Shown: one piece after another, positions 20,396 to 30,118 of the stretch
Layout: each line of letters opens with the position of its first letter
How positions within the stretch are numbered: the first letter of the stretch is position 1
The notes under the pieces: model-generated
Databases searched by the model: none
What the model was told of the DNA's origin: nothing
The model's input: the letters and a program-made list of their open reading frames with translations, nothing else
Assembly: GCF_004379255.2 (NCBI RefSeq)
Contig: NC_056047.1
Location: 29,092,293-29,156,292, forward strand
Direction: 5' to 3'
DNA: 64,000 nucleotides
Source: Salvia splendens
Lineage: Eukaryota > Streptophyta > Magnoliopsida > Lamiales > Lamiaceae
Made by a program: the position numbers and the translations under genes

Positions 20396-21402
20396 GTAAG
20401 GGGACTCACTTTTATGTAGATGGCGATCATGATCCACGCACCGCTAAGGGGAAGGTACGTCAAGAATGGATTGCGGGCGGTGGAGATGTATCGCGAGTTC
20501 GAGAGGGACGAGAGGACCCCTTTGATATCTTATGTCACCGATTACTTGACTTTATGGCGGGATGCTCATGGCTGTGGAGTGAGGCACTATGAGGGAATCA
20601 AGAGATTGATTGATAGACTACCGGCACCTTGGAATAGGTGGGCCGACGAGGCTTCACGGTCATACGTCTGGCATAAGCTTCCCGACTACAGCATGCAAGG
20701 GGACATGCATGGTTTTGTGAAGGTTCTCTTGGAAGCACTGGTTGATGCTCGTGATGGACCGCCACCCTATGCTCCTCCAAGGAAGGAGGCATCCTCATCG
20801 AGTCGCAGCCCCTACAGCGGGGGTCGGTACGAGAGTGAGACTCCGCAACCAAACTTCCCCAAGAGGAGGAGGCTTAGGATGCGCACCTCCGCACCTCCCG
20901 CGACAGAAGTTCTTGAAGTCGATAAGCATATCGACGTGGCTACTTATGTTCGGGAGAACGACGAGGAAGAGGAGGAAGATCCTCTCGAAGATGAAGAGGA
21001 ACCTCTTGAAGACGAGGAGGATCCCATGGAAGACGAGGAAGACCCCGAAGAAGAGCCCCTTGCGAGAGAGGTTGGGATTGACAGCGAGGAAGGGGCGAAT
21101 TATGAGAGAGCTCCCGAGGAGTAGTGGTTTCTTTTGGTGTTTGTTAGCTTTTGAATGTTTTTGGTTTTGACGAACTATGTAATAGTTACTTTGGCGTTTG
21201 TTTTTCCTTCCTTGTTTAAAGACCTTGTGGAAACACGTACTGTTTTGCTCTAAGTTAATAAAGTTTCCCGTTGTTTTATCGTTGTGTTCGTTTTAACTTG
21301 TTATGTATGGGAAAGCTTGTGAAATCACTTTTGGAAAGGTGTGTGGTATGATGTGGTGATGGTAAAAATTTGGACTTTGATACTAACGCATATGTTGAAC
21401 AG
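20396..21402 (+). other. Predicted intron containing the extra ORF of II
   Basis: A good donor, TTG-GTAAGG, lies at 20396, 24 bases before the ATG of the extra ORF. The branch-point string TACTAAC (21381-21387) lies 13 bases before an acceptor, GAACAG, at 21402. The next exon would begin with A and then ATACCTCCCCGACG, which reads as the gag start with ATG changed to ATA. Splicing would thus remove the extra ORF exactly and put gag next to the leader. This is an inference from splice signals. Confidence 0.5.
20420..21124 (+). CDS. Extra ORF before gag in chromovirus II, function unknown
   Basis: 234 codons, open from ATG at 20420 to TAG. The N-terminal half looks folded and helical (SYVTDYLTLWRDAH, YEGIKRLIDRLPAPWNRW) with several Trp residues. 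The middle has a Pro- and Ser-rich linker and a basic patch, FPKRRRLRMR, that could direct nuclear entry or bind nucleic acid. The C-terminal third is acidic with imperfect repeats of EDEEDPMEDEEDP. No zinc knuckle, protease or enzyme motif is seen. It is uninterrupted although gag and pol of the same copy are damaged. It could be a duplicated gag-like protein or a regulatory protein. Confidence 0.6.
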   Translation: MAIMIHAPLRGRYVKNGLRAVEMYREFERDERTPLISYVTDYLTLWRDAHGCGVRHYEGIKRLIDRLPAPWNRWADEASRSYVWHKLPDYSMQGDMHGFVKVLLEALVDARDGPPPYAPPRKEASSSSRSPYSGGRYESETPQPNFPKRRRLRMRTSAPPATEVLEVDKHIDVATYVRENDEEEEEDPLEDEEEPLEDEEDPMEDEEDPEEEPLAREVGIDSEEGANYERAPEE

Positions 21403-22911
21403 AATACCTCCCCGACGTGCAGCCGTTCACCACGAGAATGAGGCAAGCAACGAGACCCAAAGCAGTGTGGGTCCTGAAGGACAACCACCACCACCACCAC
21501 CGCCACAGCCGGAACGGAACATCGAGAAGGAGTTCCGAAAGGAACGTCCTCCCGTGTTCGATTTAATGGGAGATCCAACCAAAGCTGAGACCTGGATTCG
21601 GGCCATAGAACGCATCTTTAAGTTCTTGAGGTGCACCGACCAGGAGCGCCTATCGTGCGTGACCTATCAGCTTACCGGGTCCGCAGAGTTTTGGTGGGAG
21701 ACTAAGCAGCGGACAATGACGCAGGAGCAATTAGACACTCTGACATGGGAAGACTTTAAGGAGGAACTGTATGACAAATACATTCCAAGGAGCTACCGTA
21801 AGGCAAAGGAGGCCGAGTTCTACAACTTAAAACAGGGGCGGATGACTGTGACAGAATATGACCGTGCCCTATGTGACATGTCTCGATATGCACCCGAGCA
21901 AGTAAACACTGACGAGAAGATGGCGGAAAAGTTTTGTGCCGGTCTGAGGCACGAAATCAGGATGGCTTTGGCGTGCCGTGGAAGGCGCTCTCGTATGCCG
22001 AGTCATTGTCTCGTGCATTGGACGTGGAGGAAGCAATGCCACGGGAAAGGACAGTTACACCTACTACTCCAACACCGCCGACCCCACAGCAGAATTTCCG
22101 AGACAAGAGAAAGTGGGACGGGAACCGCGAACCCTTTGACAACAAGAGGTTCCAGGGTACCCCAAACTCTTCTCGGGGAAAAGGAAAGCAAGCTGCTCCA
22201 TTCCAAAGTGAAGATTTCCGCCAGAGAGCACCCCTTTGTGCCAAATGTCAGAGGAACCACATGGGGGAATGCAGAGTTGGGACCAACGTGTGTTACAAGT
22301 GTGGTGGGGTCGGACACATCGCCAAAGAGTGCCCGAGCAACAACAATACTGGAGGTGGGGGAACGCCGAACGGACCTCGAGGGAATCCTACACCACCCCA
22401 GCATCAGCAGCAGCGTCGCCAACCATACCCGACTCAAGCTAGGGCCTATGCCTTGGGACGCAATCAAGCAAAAGCCCCACAGGGAGAGCCAAAACAAGAT
22501 AATCTGGCAGGTATGGGAACATTACTTGACATGCCTGTTGCTGTTCTGTTTGATACGGGTGCGTCGCACTCCTTTATATCGCAATCCTGCCTGACTGCTT
22601 TAAGACTGCCTGTTGTTGAACTTGAACATAAGATGAATGTGAACTCACCGGTAGGAGGCCTTATAGACCTTTCACAATCTTGCTCGAACATAGAATTCAT
22701 GGTGGGGGAACTTAGTTTAACGGCTCACAACTTGCATGTTATGCCGATGGATAACGTCGACATTATTCTGGGGATGGACTGGCTAGCTGAAAACTATGCC
22801 ACTATCCGATGCCAAGAGAGGCAAATCTCATTACAAACCCCGGGGAAGGAACCCTCTACCTTCCACGGAATTTCGATGAATCAGCGAACTTGTGTGATAT
22901 CGGCACTTTAA
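21392..22911 (+). pseudogene. Chromovirus II gag and protease, frameshifted
   Basis: The family start is probably at 21404, where MPPRR-type gag now reads IPPRR; the in-frame ATG at 21392 is the best remaining start. The gag core (WIRAIERIF, AEFWWETK, EFYNLKQGRMTVTEYD) is in the first frame. A frameshift at about 21975-21990 moves the remainder to a second frame, which holds the zinc knuckle CYKCGGVGHIAKEC near 22290 and the aspartic protease FDTGASHSF near 22551, with IILGMDWL as the second conserved loop. The protein would form the particle and process the polyprotein. Confidence 0.88.
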
Positions 22912-22920
22912 GCAACTACG

Positions 22921-24704
22921 ATGATTAGAAAGGGGAGTCCTGCCTATCTCGTTTACCTACAAGGACATGACAAGAAAGAAAGGAAAGTGGAAGATGTGGA
23001 AGTGGTACGTGAGTTTCCCGACATATTTCCCGATGCTTTGCCAGGCCCTCCGCCTGACCGACAGTTGGAGTTTACTATCGATCTGGAACCAGGAGCCGCA
23101 CCAGTATCGAAAGCACCATATAGGTTGGCACCGAAGGAGTTGGAAGAACTCAAAATCCAGCTACAAGAACTACTGGACTTGGGTTTTATCCGACCGAGTG
23201 TATCGCCATGGGGAGCACCTGTGCTGTTTGTGAAGAAGAAAGACGGGACACTGAGAATGTGCATAGACTATCGGGAATTGAACAAGTTGACTCTCAAGAA
23301 TAAGTACCCGCTGCCGAGAATAGATGACCTGTAGCATGAGTATTTTCGAAAATGGATTTAAGGTCTGGATATCACCAGTTGAGGGTACGAAGGGAAGACA
23401 TACCTAAGACGGCATTCCAAACAAGGTATGGGCATTATGAGTTTGTAGTAATGCCGTTTGGACTGACAAATGCACCGGCAGTATTTATGGATTTAATGAA
23501 TCGAGTATTCCATCCATACTTGGACAAGTTCGTTCTGGTATTCATAGATGATGTGCTGGTTTATTCGAAGGATGAAAAAGAACATGAGGAGCACCTAAGG
23601 ATCACGTTGGAAACACTACGAACGGAGAAGTTGTACGCCAAGTTCAGTAAGTGTGACTTCTGGCTAAAGGAAGTGAATTTTCTGGGGCATATTGTGACGG
23701 CCGAAGGGATTCGAGTCGACCCTGCAAAGGTGGAGGCCGTACAACAGTGGAAGGCGCCAAAGACCCCAAACGAGATTCGGAGTTTCCTTGGACTGGCAGG
23801 ATACTACCGGAGATTTATAAAAGGATTTTCTAAAATCGCAAGGCCAATGACTCAAAAACTGAAGAACGGGACCAAGGTCAATTGGACGCCGGAGTGTGAG
23901 GCTAGCTTCCAATTATTGAAGGAGAAGTTGACCACCGCACCTATTCTAGCCGTGCCGGAACCGGGAGTAGACTATGTGGTTTACACTGATGCGTCGAAGG
24001 TTGGACTGGGATGTGTTTTGATGCAGAATGGTAAGGTGATTGCCTATGCTTCGCGGCAGTTGAGACCACACGAGTTGAACTACCCTACTCATGACTTAGA
24101 ACTAGCGGCTGTTGTGCACGCGTTGAAGATTTGGAGGCACCATCTCTATGGAGTTCGGTGTGAGATTTTTACCGACCACAAGAGTCTGAAATATTTCTTT
24201 GAACAGAAAGACTTGAATATGAGGCAACGCAGATGGCTCGAGCTAGTCAAGGATTATGACTGTGGCATTAACTATCATCCGGGCAAAGCAAACGTAGTTG
24301 CAGATGCTTTGAGCCGGAAAGCCCAACTGCAGTTGGCTACTTTTCTCACTCAGGAAGCGGAATTGATTCGAGATTTTAGCAAGATGCGATTGGAGGTACT
24401 GAGAGCCCCGGAGACTGTGAAGGGAAAGATTGTCACCTTGGAAATTGTATCTGATCTACGGACAAGGATAATAGAAGGGCAACGAAATGATGAAAACTTG
24501 GAGAAAATCCGACTGAAGATGAGGAAGGGCGAGCAAGAGAAGTTTAGAGAGGAGGCTGATAATGCTCTCACCTACGAGGGAAGACTATGCGTGCCGAGCA
24601 ACGAAGGACTTCGAAATGAAATTCTGACCGAGGCACACGAGACTCCATACACCGCTCACCCTGGGAGTACAAAGATGTACCAGGACTTGAAGGGATCATT
24701 CTAG
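22921..24704 (+). pseudogene. Chromovirus II reverse transcriptase and RNase H, broken
   Basis: The first part (22921-23334) has the RT fingers and palm start, including [12 protein letters not shown] deletion with a stop at about 23332 breaks the frame just before the conserved DLRSGYHQ segment, which reopens at 23352. The palm has the catalytic FIDDVLVYS, then the RT thumb and a RNase H domain with [23 protein letters not shown] and FTDHKSL. The frame ends in TAG at 24702-24704 where the family normally has Trp, just before the integrase zinc region. Confidence 0.88.
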
Positions 24705-24713
24705 TGGGATGGA

Positions 24714-25892
24714 ATGAAAAGGGATATAGCTTTGTTTGTGGAAAGATGTTTGGCATGTCAACAAGTAAAAGCTTTACATCAACGACCTTATGGGAAGTTG
24801 CAACCGTTGGAGATTCCGGAGTGGAAATGGGAACATATCGCTATGGATTTTGTGACAGGTTTACCAAACACCCGGCAAGGGAATACGGCCATTTGGGTAA
24901 TCATAGACCGCCTCACCAAGAGTGCGCATTTTATACCTATCCCTATAACGCATGGATCCGACAAACTAGCCCAGATTTATGTGAAAGAGATCATTCGACT
25001 ACATGGGGTGCCAGTGACAATCACGTCAGACAGAGACACCCGATTTACTTCAAGGTTTTGGATAAGTTTGCAACGAGAGCTTGGTACGCGACTGAATTTT
25101 AGTACTGCTTTCCATCCACAAACCGATGGACAGTCCGAGAGAACGATTCAAACTCTCGAGGACATGTTGAGTGCCGTGGTCCTTGACAGAGGAGAGAATT
25201 GGGAAGTTGTGCTACCGTTGATTGAGTTCGCCTACAATAACAGTTTCCAGGCGACAATAAATATGGCCCCATATGAAGCATTGTATGGGAGGAAGTGTAG
25301 ATCACCACTCTACTGGGATGAGGTTGGTGAAAGAAGAATACTCGGGCCAGATTCGGTCGAAGAAATGATAGAGATCGTGCGACAAATCCGACAAAGGATA
25401 AAAGAAGCTCAAGACCGACAGAAGTCGTATGCTGATGTCCGGCGTACAGATTTACAGTTCAGTACGGGAGATAAGGTATTTTTGAAAGTATCTCCATCGA
25501 AGGGGATAACAAGGTTTGGCGTAAAAGGGAAGTTGAAGCCACGATACGTAGGGCCTTATGAAATCCTTGAAAAGGTGGGACCCGTAGCGTATAGATTGGC
25601 ACTACCACCGAGTTTTGGGACTGTGCATAACATTTTCCATGTGTCACAAGTACGGAAGTACGTGTTCGATCCCAAACACGTGGTTCATCAAGAGGAAATG
25701 ATATTGAATCCCGACTTGAGTAATGAGGAGAAACCCGAAGCTATTCTGGACAGGAAAGTGCAAGAGTTGAGGAATAAATCGATTGTGTCCGTGAAAGTAC
25801 TTTGGAAACACCATGGCCACGAGGAGGCTACTTGGGAACTCGAGGATAAAATGAAAGAGAAATACCCAGAGCTTTTCGTTAGAAATGAGTAA
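24714..25892 (+). pseudogene. Chromovirus II integrase with chromodomain
   Basis: 392 codons open after the upstream TAG. The zinc-binding pair CLACQQVK is near the start, and its His half lies in the preceding frame. The catalytic core has Asp in MDFVTGLP, Asp in TSDRDTRF and Glu in GQSERTIQ. The C-terminal region has VGPYEILEKVGPVAYRL and then a chromodomain at about residues 340-388 (ILDRKVQELRNK, VSVKVLWKHHG, EATWELEDKM). In chromoviruses this domain is thought to steer integration by reading histone marks. As it stands it lacks its own start and would be made only by suppression of the stop. Confidence 0.85.
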
Positions 25893-25927
25893 ATTTCGGG
25901 ACGAAATTTCTGTTAAGGTGGGTAGAA
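25891..25927 (+). other. Hairpin and polypurine tract of chromovirus II
   Basis: AAATTTCGGGACGAAATTT (25891-25909) is a perfect 8 bp hairpin with a GGA loop that starts inside the pol stop codon. The purine-rich AAGGTGGGTAGAA (25915-25927) follows and abuts the LTR start. From memory, this hairpin is common in plant chromoviruses at this position. Confidence 0.8.
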
Positions 25928-28900
25928 TGTAACGCCCGTACTTTTTAAAGTACTAAATTAATGTATATCACGAAATAATTAATAAAGTTATTTCGGATAC
26001 TATGCCTCTCGTTAGATGTGCTTTGGAAAAAAATCGTATGATTTTATGTATGTTTAATGTGAAAAGGAATGTGTTATTTAATTATGAGCGTTGGAGACAC
26101 GTTTAAGGTCTCGTTGAAAGAATGACGACGATATTGCTATATTTAGCATGTCGAATGAATTATGTGGAGAGGAATATATGTTTTTTTGGATAACGAAGCG
26201 CGTAAAGCGAGGAACAGTTGAAGGAATATTTTATTTGGAACAACACCAAATATAAAGTGTGTACGTTTTTTCGTACTTTAATTTTTGGTTAGGAAGAACA
26301 AGATAACAAAATAAAATAAAGACCCGTGAATTTTAAATAACAAAGAAAAATACGAAAAATAAAGTGTGAATTTATTTTGGACCTTTCAAAATAAATTTGA
26401 AGTCCAATTAAATATAAAATAATCTTGGATTCTAATTACTCTTTAAATCCATCAAATAGTAATATTTTACCAACTTGGGCTTTCAATTATATAAGCCCAA
26501 AACCAATTTAATTAATTTGAGCCCACAACATAGAGTTTAATTGTTTCAAGCCCAAAAGCCTTTCTTCTTCTTCTTCTTCCTCACAAGGTGGCCGACGGTT
26601 TCCTTCTCAAAGAGGAGACTCTCCATTTTCTCCACCTCTCCATCTTCTTCATCAATGCTACCATCCAAGAGCCACCACCACTTCTCTTTAATCCATTCTC
26701 TAACTCCTCACATTACACAAAAGAAAAAGAAAGAGAAGAAGAGAGAGAGTGAGAGAAACCGAGAGCAGCCGAGAGCAAGAGGAGATTTCTTTTCACCATT
26801 TTTGTCCATTCACCACCAAAACCTACCAAGTTGAAGGTATAATTCTCTCATATCCTAAAGCATGTGTTAGATAAGTAGTTATGCATATATAGTTACATAC
26901 ATCCACTTCCTTAGCCAACTTAAATCAAGTTAACAAATTAACAATCGAAACTAAATCGAACGATCGCCGTATGTAATCGAAAGACTCAAAGAACGTAACT
27001 TTGTAATGAAAACGTACCATGCGGGTTGTTTCGGGGTTGTTCGGGGTTGGTTCGGTGGCTGTCGTGTTGTTTCGGGGTTGAAGCGATGAGAAACGGTTGT
27101 GGCCGAACATTTCGGGCTATGCGAGCAGTCGGGTGATGACGGAGGAGCGGAGCCGGTGCGCCTGGATGACTTTCCGTCGGCGTGTACCCGAGGTCGGAGA
27201 GTCGGCGGCAGAGACTCCGCGTCGACGGCAACCAGCGGCTGCAGCAGCTTCCTCCCGCCGAGGAACAGCAACAGCGACGACCCTCCTGGGCTGTCCGACC
27301 GCCGACGGCTCGCTGCTGACGGCGACGGTGGCTGGGCGATGCTGATGACGGCGGTGGCTGACGAAGAAGGCTGGAGCGGCGGAGGAGCTCGACAGCAGCG
27401 ACGGCTGGACCTCCTCACTCCAACGACGTGCGACGGAGGCTGACCGTCGTGACGACGGCGCAGTGGCGACGACCCCGTCGATGGCGTCGAGCCGGAGAGA
27501 GTGCGACGGCGGCGGGGCTTCATGGACGGCAGACGGCAGTGAGGGGAGGAGACGGGGAGAGAGAAAGAAGGGAGGAGAGAGAGAGAAGAGAGAGAGAGAG
27601 ATATGATAGAGAGGGAGATAAGTGGTTTGGCCATGCGTTTTTTTTTAATTTGGGCCTATGTTTTGTTTTAGTTGGGCTTATAAATGATTGGAAAATTTAA
27701 TTGATTTTTGGGCTCTTCTTTTTATTTGATGGGCTCACTAATTGATTTTGGAGGAATAATGTGGCTAAGGAATTGAATCATTTAGGCCGGAAATTAAAAT
27801 TTAATCGGGAGGAATTATTTAATTAATTCCCGGAATAATTTTTGAGGAATGAATAATTTACCCTAAGCATGAAATAATACTTTTTCAGAGATAATTAATC
27901 GCGGTAATTTAAAGTATACGCTTAAATAATTTTTAGAAATTATTTTCGACGTTATGGAAAATACGAGGAGCCAACGGAAGAAAGAACGAGCGTAAGCGGC
28001 CGACCGGCGTCGCATGCGACGCCTTGGGCGGCCGCCAAATAACTGAAAGTGCACGAAAATCGAGAAAGAGAATTAAAAGATTTTAATTAGAGTGCATGCA
28101 TTCTAATTATCGTCGTTACAGAGATTTGATATGAATTTTATGTGTTTTCCCGAAAAGGTGGTTCGCACGCACGTTAACAGTCGGAACGAAGAAGTTTTTA
28201 CGGAAATCCGAAGCGTTTGAGGTGGGCTTTATTACTTAAATTCTTTTATTTTGAAATGATATGTTTATGGTGAAATAAGGGTGGTTTAAAATAGTATGTC
28301 ATGCTGTTTTTATGTTTTGAATTGCCCATCTGATTGTCTACTAGGATAATATCCTACTAGACTTTGATAGTTAACGAATTCGGGTCTGACTAGGGAGTGA
28401 GTCCCTACTCGGACTAGTGCACTGATAGGGATCGTGAGCCGTCCCCTAGGTCGGCCGGTCCAGTGATCGAGATTGTGGCCTCATTCTCGTTTCACATGAT
28501 AGTTCAGATATGGGATAGGATGGAGGATGATGTTAGTCCGCGCGGACACTTTTTTAAAGGAATGATTTTTTGTGTTTCTCGGCCTTTTTAAAGTAAAACC
28601 CGAGATTCACTCGATGATGGCTTGACATATCTTAACGATAAATGTGTTTCGGGCATGAGTTCACTGGGTGCATCAAGTACTCAGCCCCTGCATATGTTTT
28701 CCCTATGTGCAGGTTGAGCGAGGTCGGGAGGCGGAGGACGTTGAGTGATGATTTCAAGAATTTGTCCGGTTACTATTATGTCTTCATACGTAGTAGTAGC
28801 TACACTCTCAAATTGCTTCCGCTATTCAAGTCCTTAGAACTCTGTTATTTTCATTATTGTCGAACTCTGTTTTTCTCCATTATGCAATATCGGGATTGAA

Positions 28901-29044
28901 ACTTTGGTTAAATAAATGAAATTTCATCTTTTATCGTTATGTTATATTGCCTTGAATCGTATCCCCCCTTCTTCCCCGCTTCTTATTTCCCCCACTAGTC
29001 ACGATTTCCCGTGCTTCCTATCCTTAGGAAGTGCGGTCGTGACA
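25928..29044 (+). repeat. 3' LTR of chromovirus II
   Basis: 3117 bp, same start and end as the 5' LTR and about 1 percent different by eye. Followed by the target duplication TTAAA at 29045-29049. Confidence 0.93.
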
Positions 29045-29049
29045 TTAAA

Positions 29050-29464
29050 AGATCCAATGGATGTAATAAGAGGTACGTTGGTACTCTAAATAAGAATGTG
29101 CCCTAATGCTATCCTATTAATATATTTTGATTTAAGAGATTTTTATACTTTCATTTGTATTTTTTTGAATCATTATTTAACCGATTTTGTAATTTTTTTA
29201 AATTTTCTCATGTTTATAAAATTTATTTATTTTTCTTTTTTTACTTATTTATTTTAATTTGGCTTGCAATGTTGACTCAGGAATCATTGGAAAAAAATGA
29301 AAAATTGGATTATGGATTATGTGAACACATACTTCAGAATTTATTTAACCTTTTGAAATTGGTTATACAGTGCGAATTATCACCACAATCAAGGACGTCT
29401 TGCCTGGAGAAATCTCGCTCCACACCAAGCGCAATTCCTTTTGTGGTTTAAACTACAAGGCAGG
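29050..29464. other. Host flank between II and III, with a LINE remnant at its end
   Basis: AT-rich DNA. The last part, from about 29391, encodes the start of a LINE reverse-transcriptase zinc region (see the two LINE entries). The rest shows no gene. Confidence 0.6.
29391..29464 (+). pseudogene. LINE zf-RVT remnant, 5' part
   Basis: One frame reads LAWRNLAPHQAQFLLWFKLQ, the start of the zinc-binding region found after reverse transcriptase in plant LINEs (typically W-x-P-K-x-FLW-L-x-GRL-x-T-x-D-R-L). The homology continues across the insertion of element III at 40343, where GRLTTKDRFSRV follows. Frameshifts and stops make it a pseudogene. It marks the target into which III inserted. Confidence 0.6.
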
Positions 29465-30042
29465 TGATGGGGTACGAACTAAACCCTAATGGCAAGCCCA
29501 ATAACAGTGACGGCCCATCAGCCCAGAGCCCAAGAAAGAGTATCTGTTCGGCACCAAAGAGTTCGGACTGAGCCTACAGCTCGGTAAAAGCCGACCAGTC
29601 AAGCTCTCCTCTCAGATCGGCAAGAGTTGATCGGTAAAGTCCAGCAGTTCGGTCTCAGCATTCGACCGAACTAGGAGTTAGTGGACTCATGAAAGGCCTC
29701 CACGACCTCCACTATACCCACGATCTATTTAGTGGTATGAAGCAGTTATTGAGCAGTTATTGCTCACCCACGATCTTGTTAGTGGGGCTGCAAACCACGA
29801 TCTTAGTTCAATGTATAAATAGAACTTAGATCAGATAGAAAAGGGTTAAGCTCTCTAGAGATAAAATAGCATATAGCAAGTCTGTGTTGTAAGCTGTAAT
29901 CCCAGATCAAGCAATACAATCTTGCCCTCCCTTCTTCCCGTGGACGTAGATTTACTTCAGTAAATCGAACCACGTAAATTCTGTGTCATAATCTTCATTC
30001 TCTACCAGCATTTATTAACATCAGAAATTCGCGGAATCATCA
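29465..30042 (+). repeat. 5' LTR of element III
   Basis: 578 bp from TGATGGGGTACGAAC to AATCATCA. It contains internal repeats CCCACGATCT with TTAGTGG (about 29717 and 29767) and GAGCAGTTATTG. The TATA box lies at 29814-29821. No difference from the 3' LTR was found by eye. Confidence 0.95.
29799..29832 (+). promoter_or_regulatory. TATA box flanked by 11 bp inverted repeat, LTR III
   Basis: GATCTTAGTTC (29799-29809) and GAACTTAGATC (29822-29832) pair at 10 of 11 positions. The loop contains TATAAATA at 29814-29821. The copy in the 3' LTR is at 40099-40132. The position, about 220 bp before the LTR end, suits the element promoter. Confidence 0.65.
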
Positions 30043-30043
30043 C

Positions 30044-30061
30044 TGGCGCCGTCTGTGGGAA
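30044..30061 (+). other. Primer binding site of element III
   Basis: TGGCGCCGTCTGTGGGAA starts one base after the LTR. TGGCGCC sites of this kind are usual in Tat and Athila elements. Confidence 0.85.
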
Positions 30062-30118
30062 ACAGAGAACAAAATTTGTGATAAAGCGAATTTTTGATCC
30101 ATTTTTTCCACCCAAAAA

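Larger units (their letters stand above)
16821..29044 (+). mobile_element. Ty3/gypsy chromovirus II (Tekay/Del type)
   Basis: 12.2 kb, with LTRs of about 3.1 kb starting TGTAACGCCC and ending GTCGTGACA, flanked by TTAAA at 16816-16820 and 29045-29049. Order is gag, protease, reverse transcriptase, RNase H, integrase and a C-terminal chromodomain, with an extra ORF before gag. LTRs differ by about 1 percent by eye, mostly C/T changes. Pol has a frameshift and a nonsense codon, so this copy is probably not autonomous now. Confidence 0.93.

Noticed and set aside
21957..22497. Minus-strand ORFs opposite gag of II
   Set aside because: Shadows of the gag-protease coding strand; no independent domain, unlike the antisense ORFs of III.
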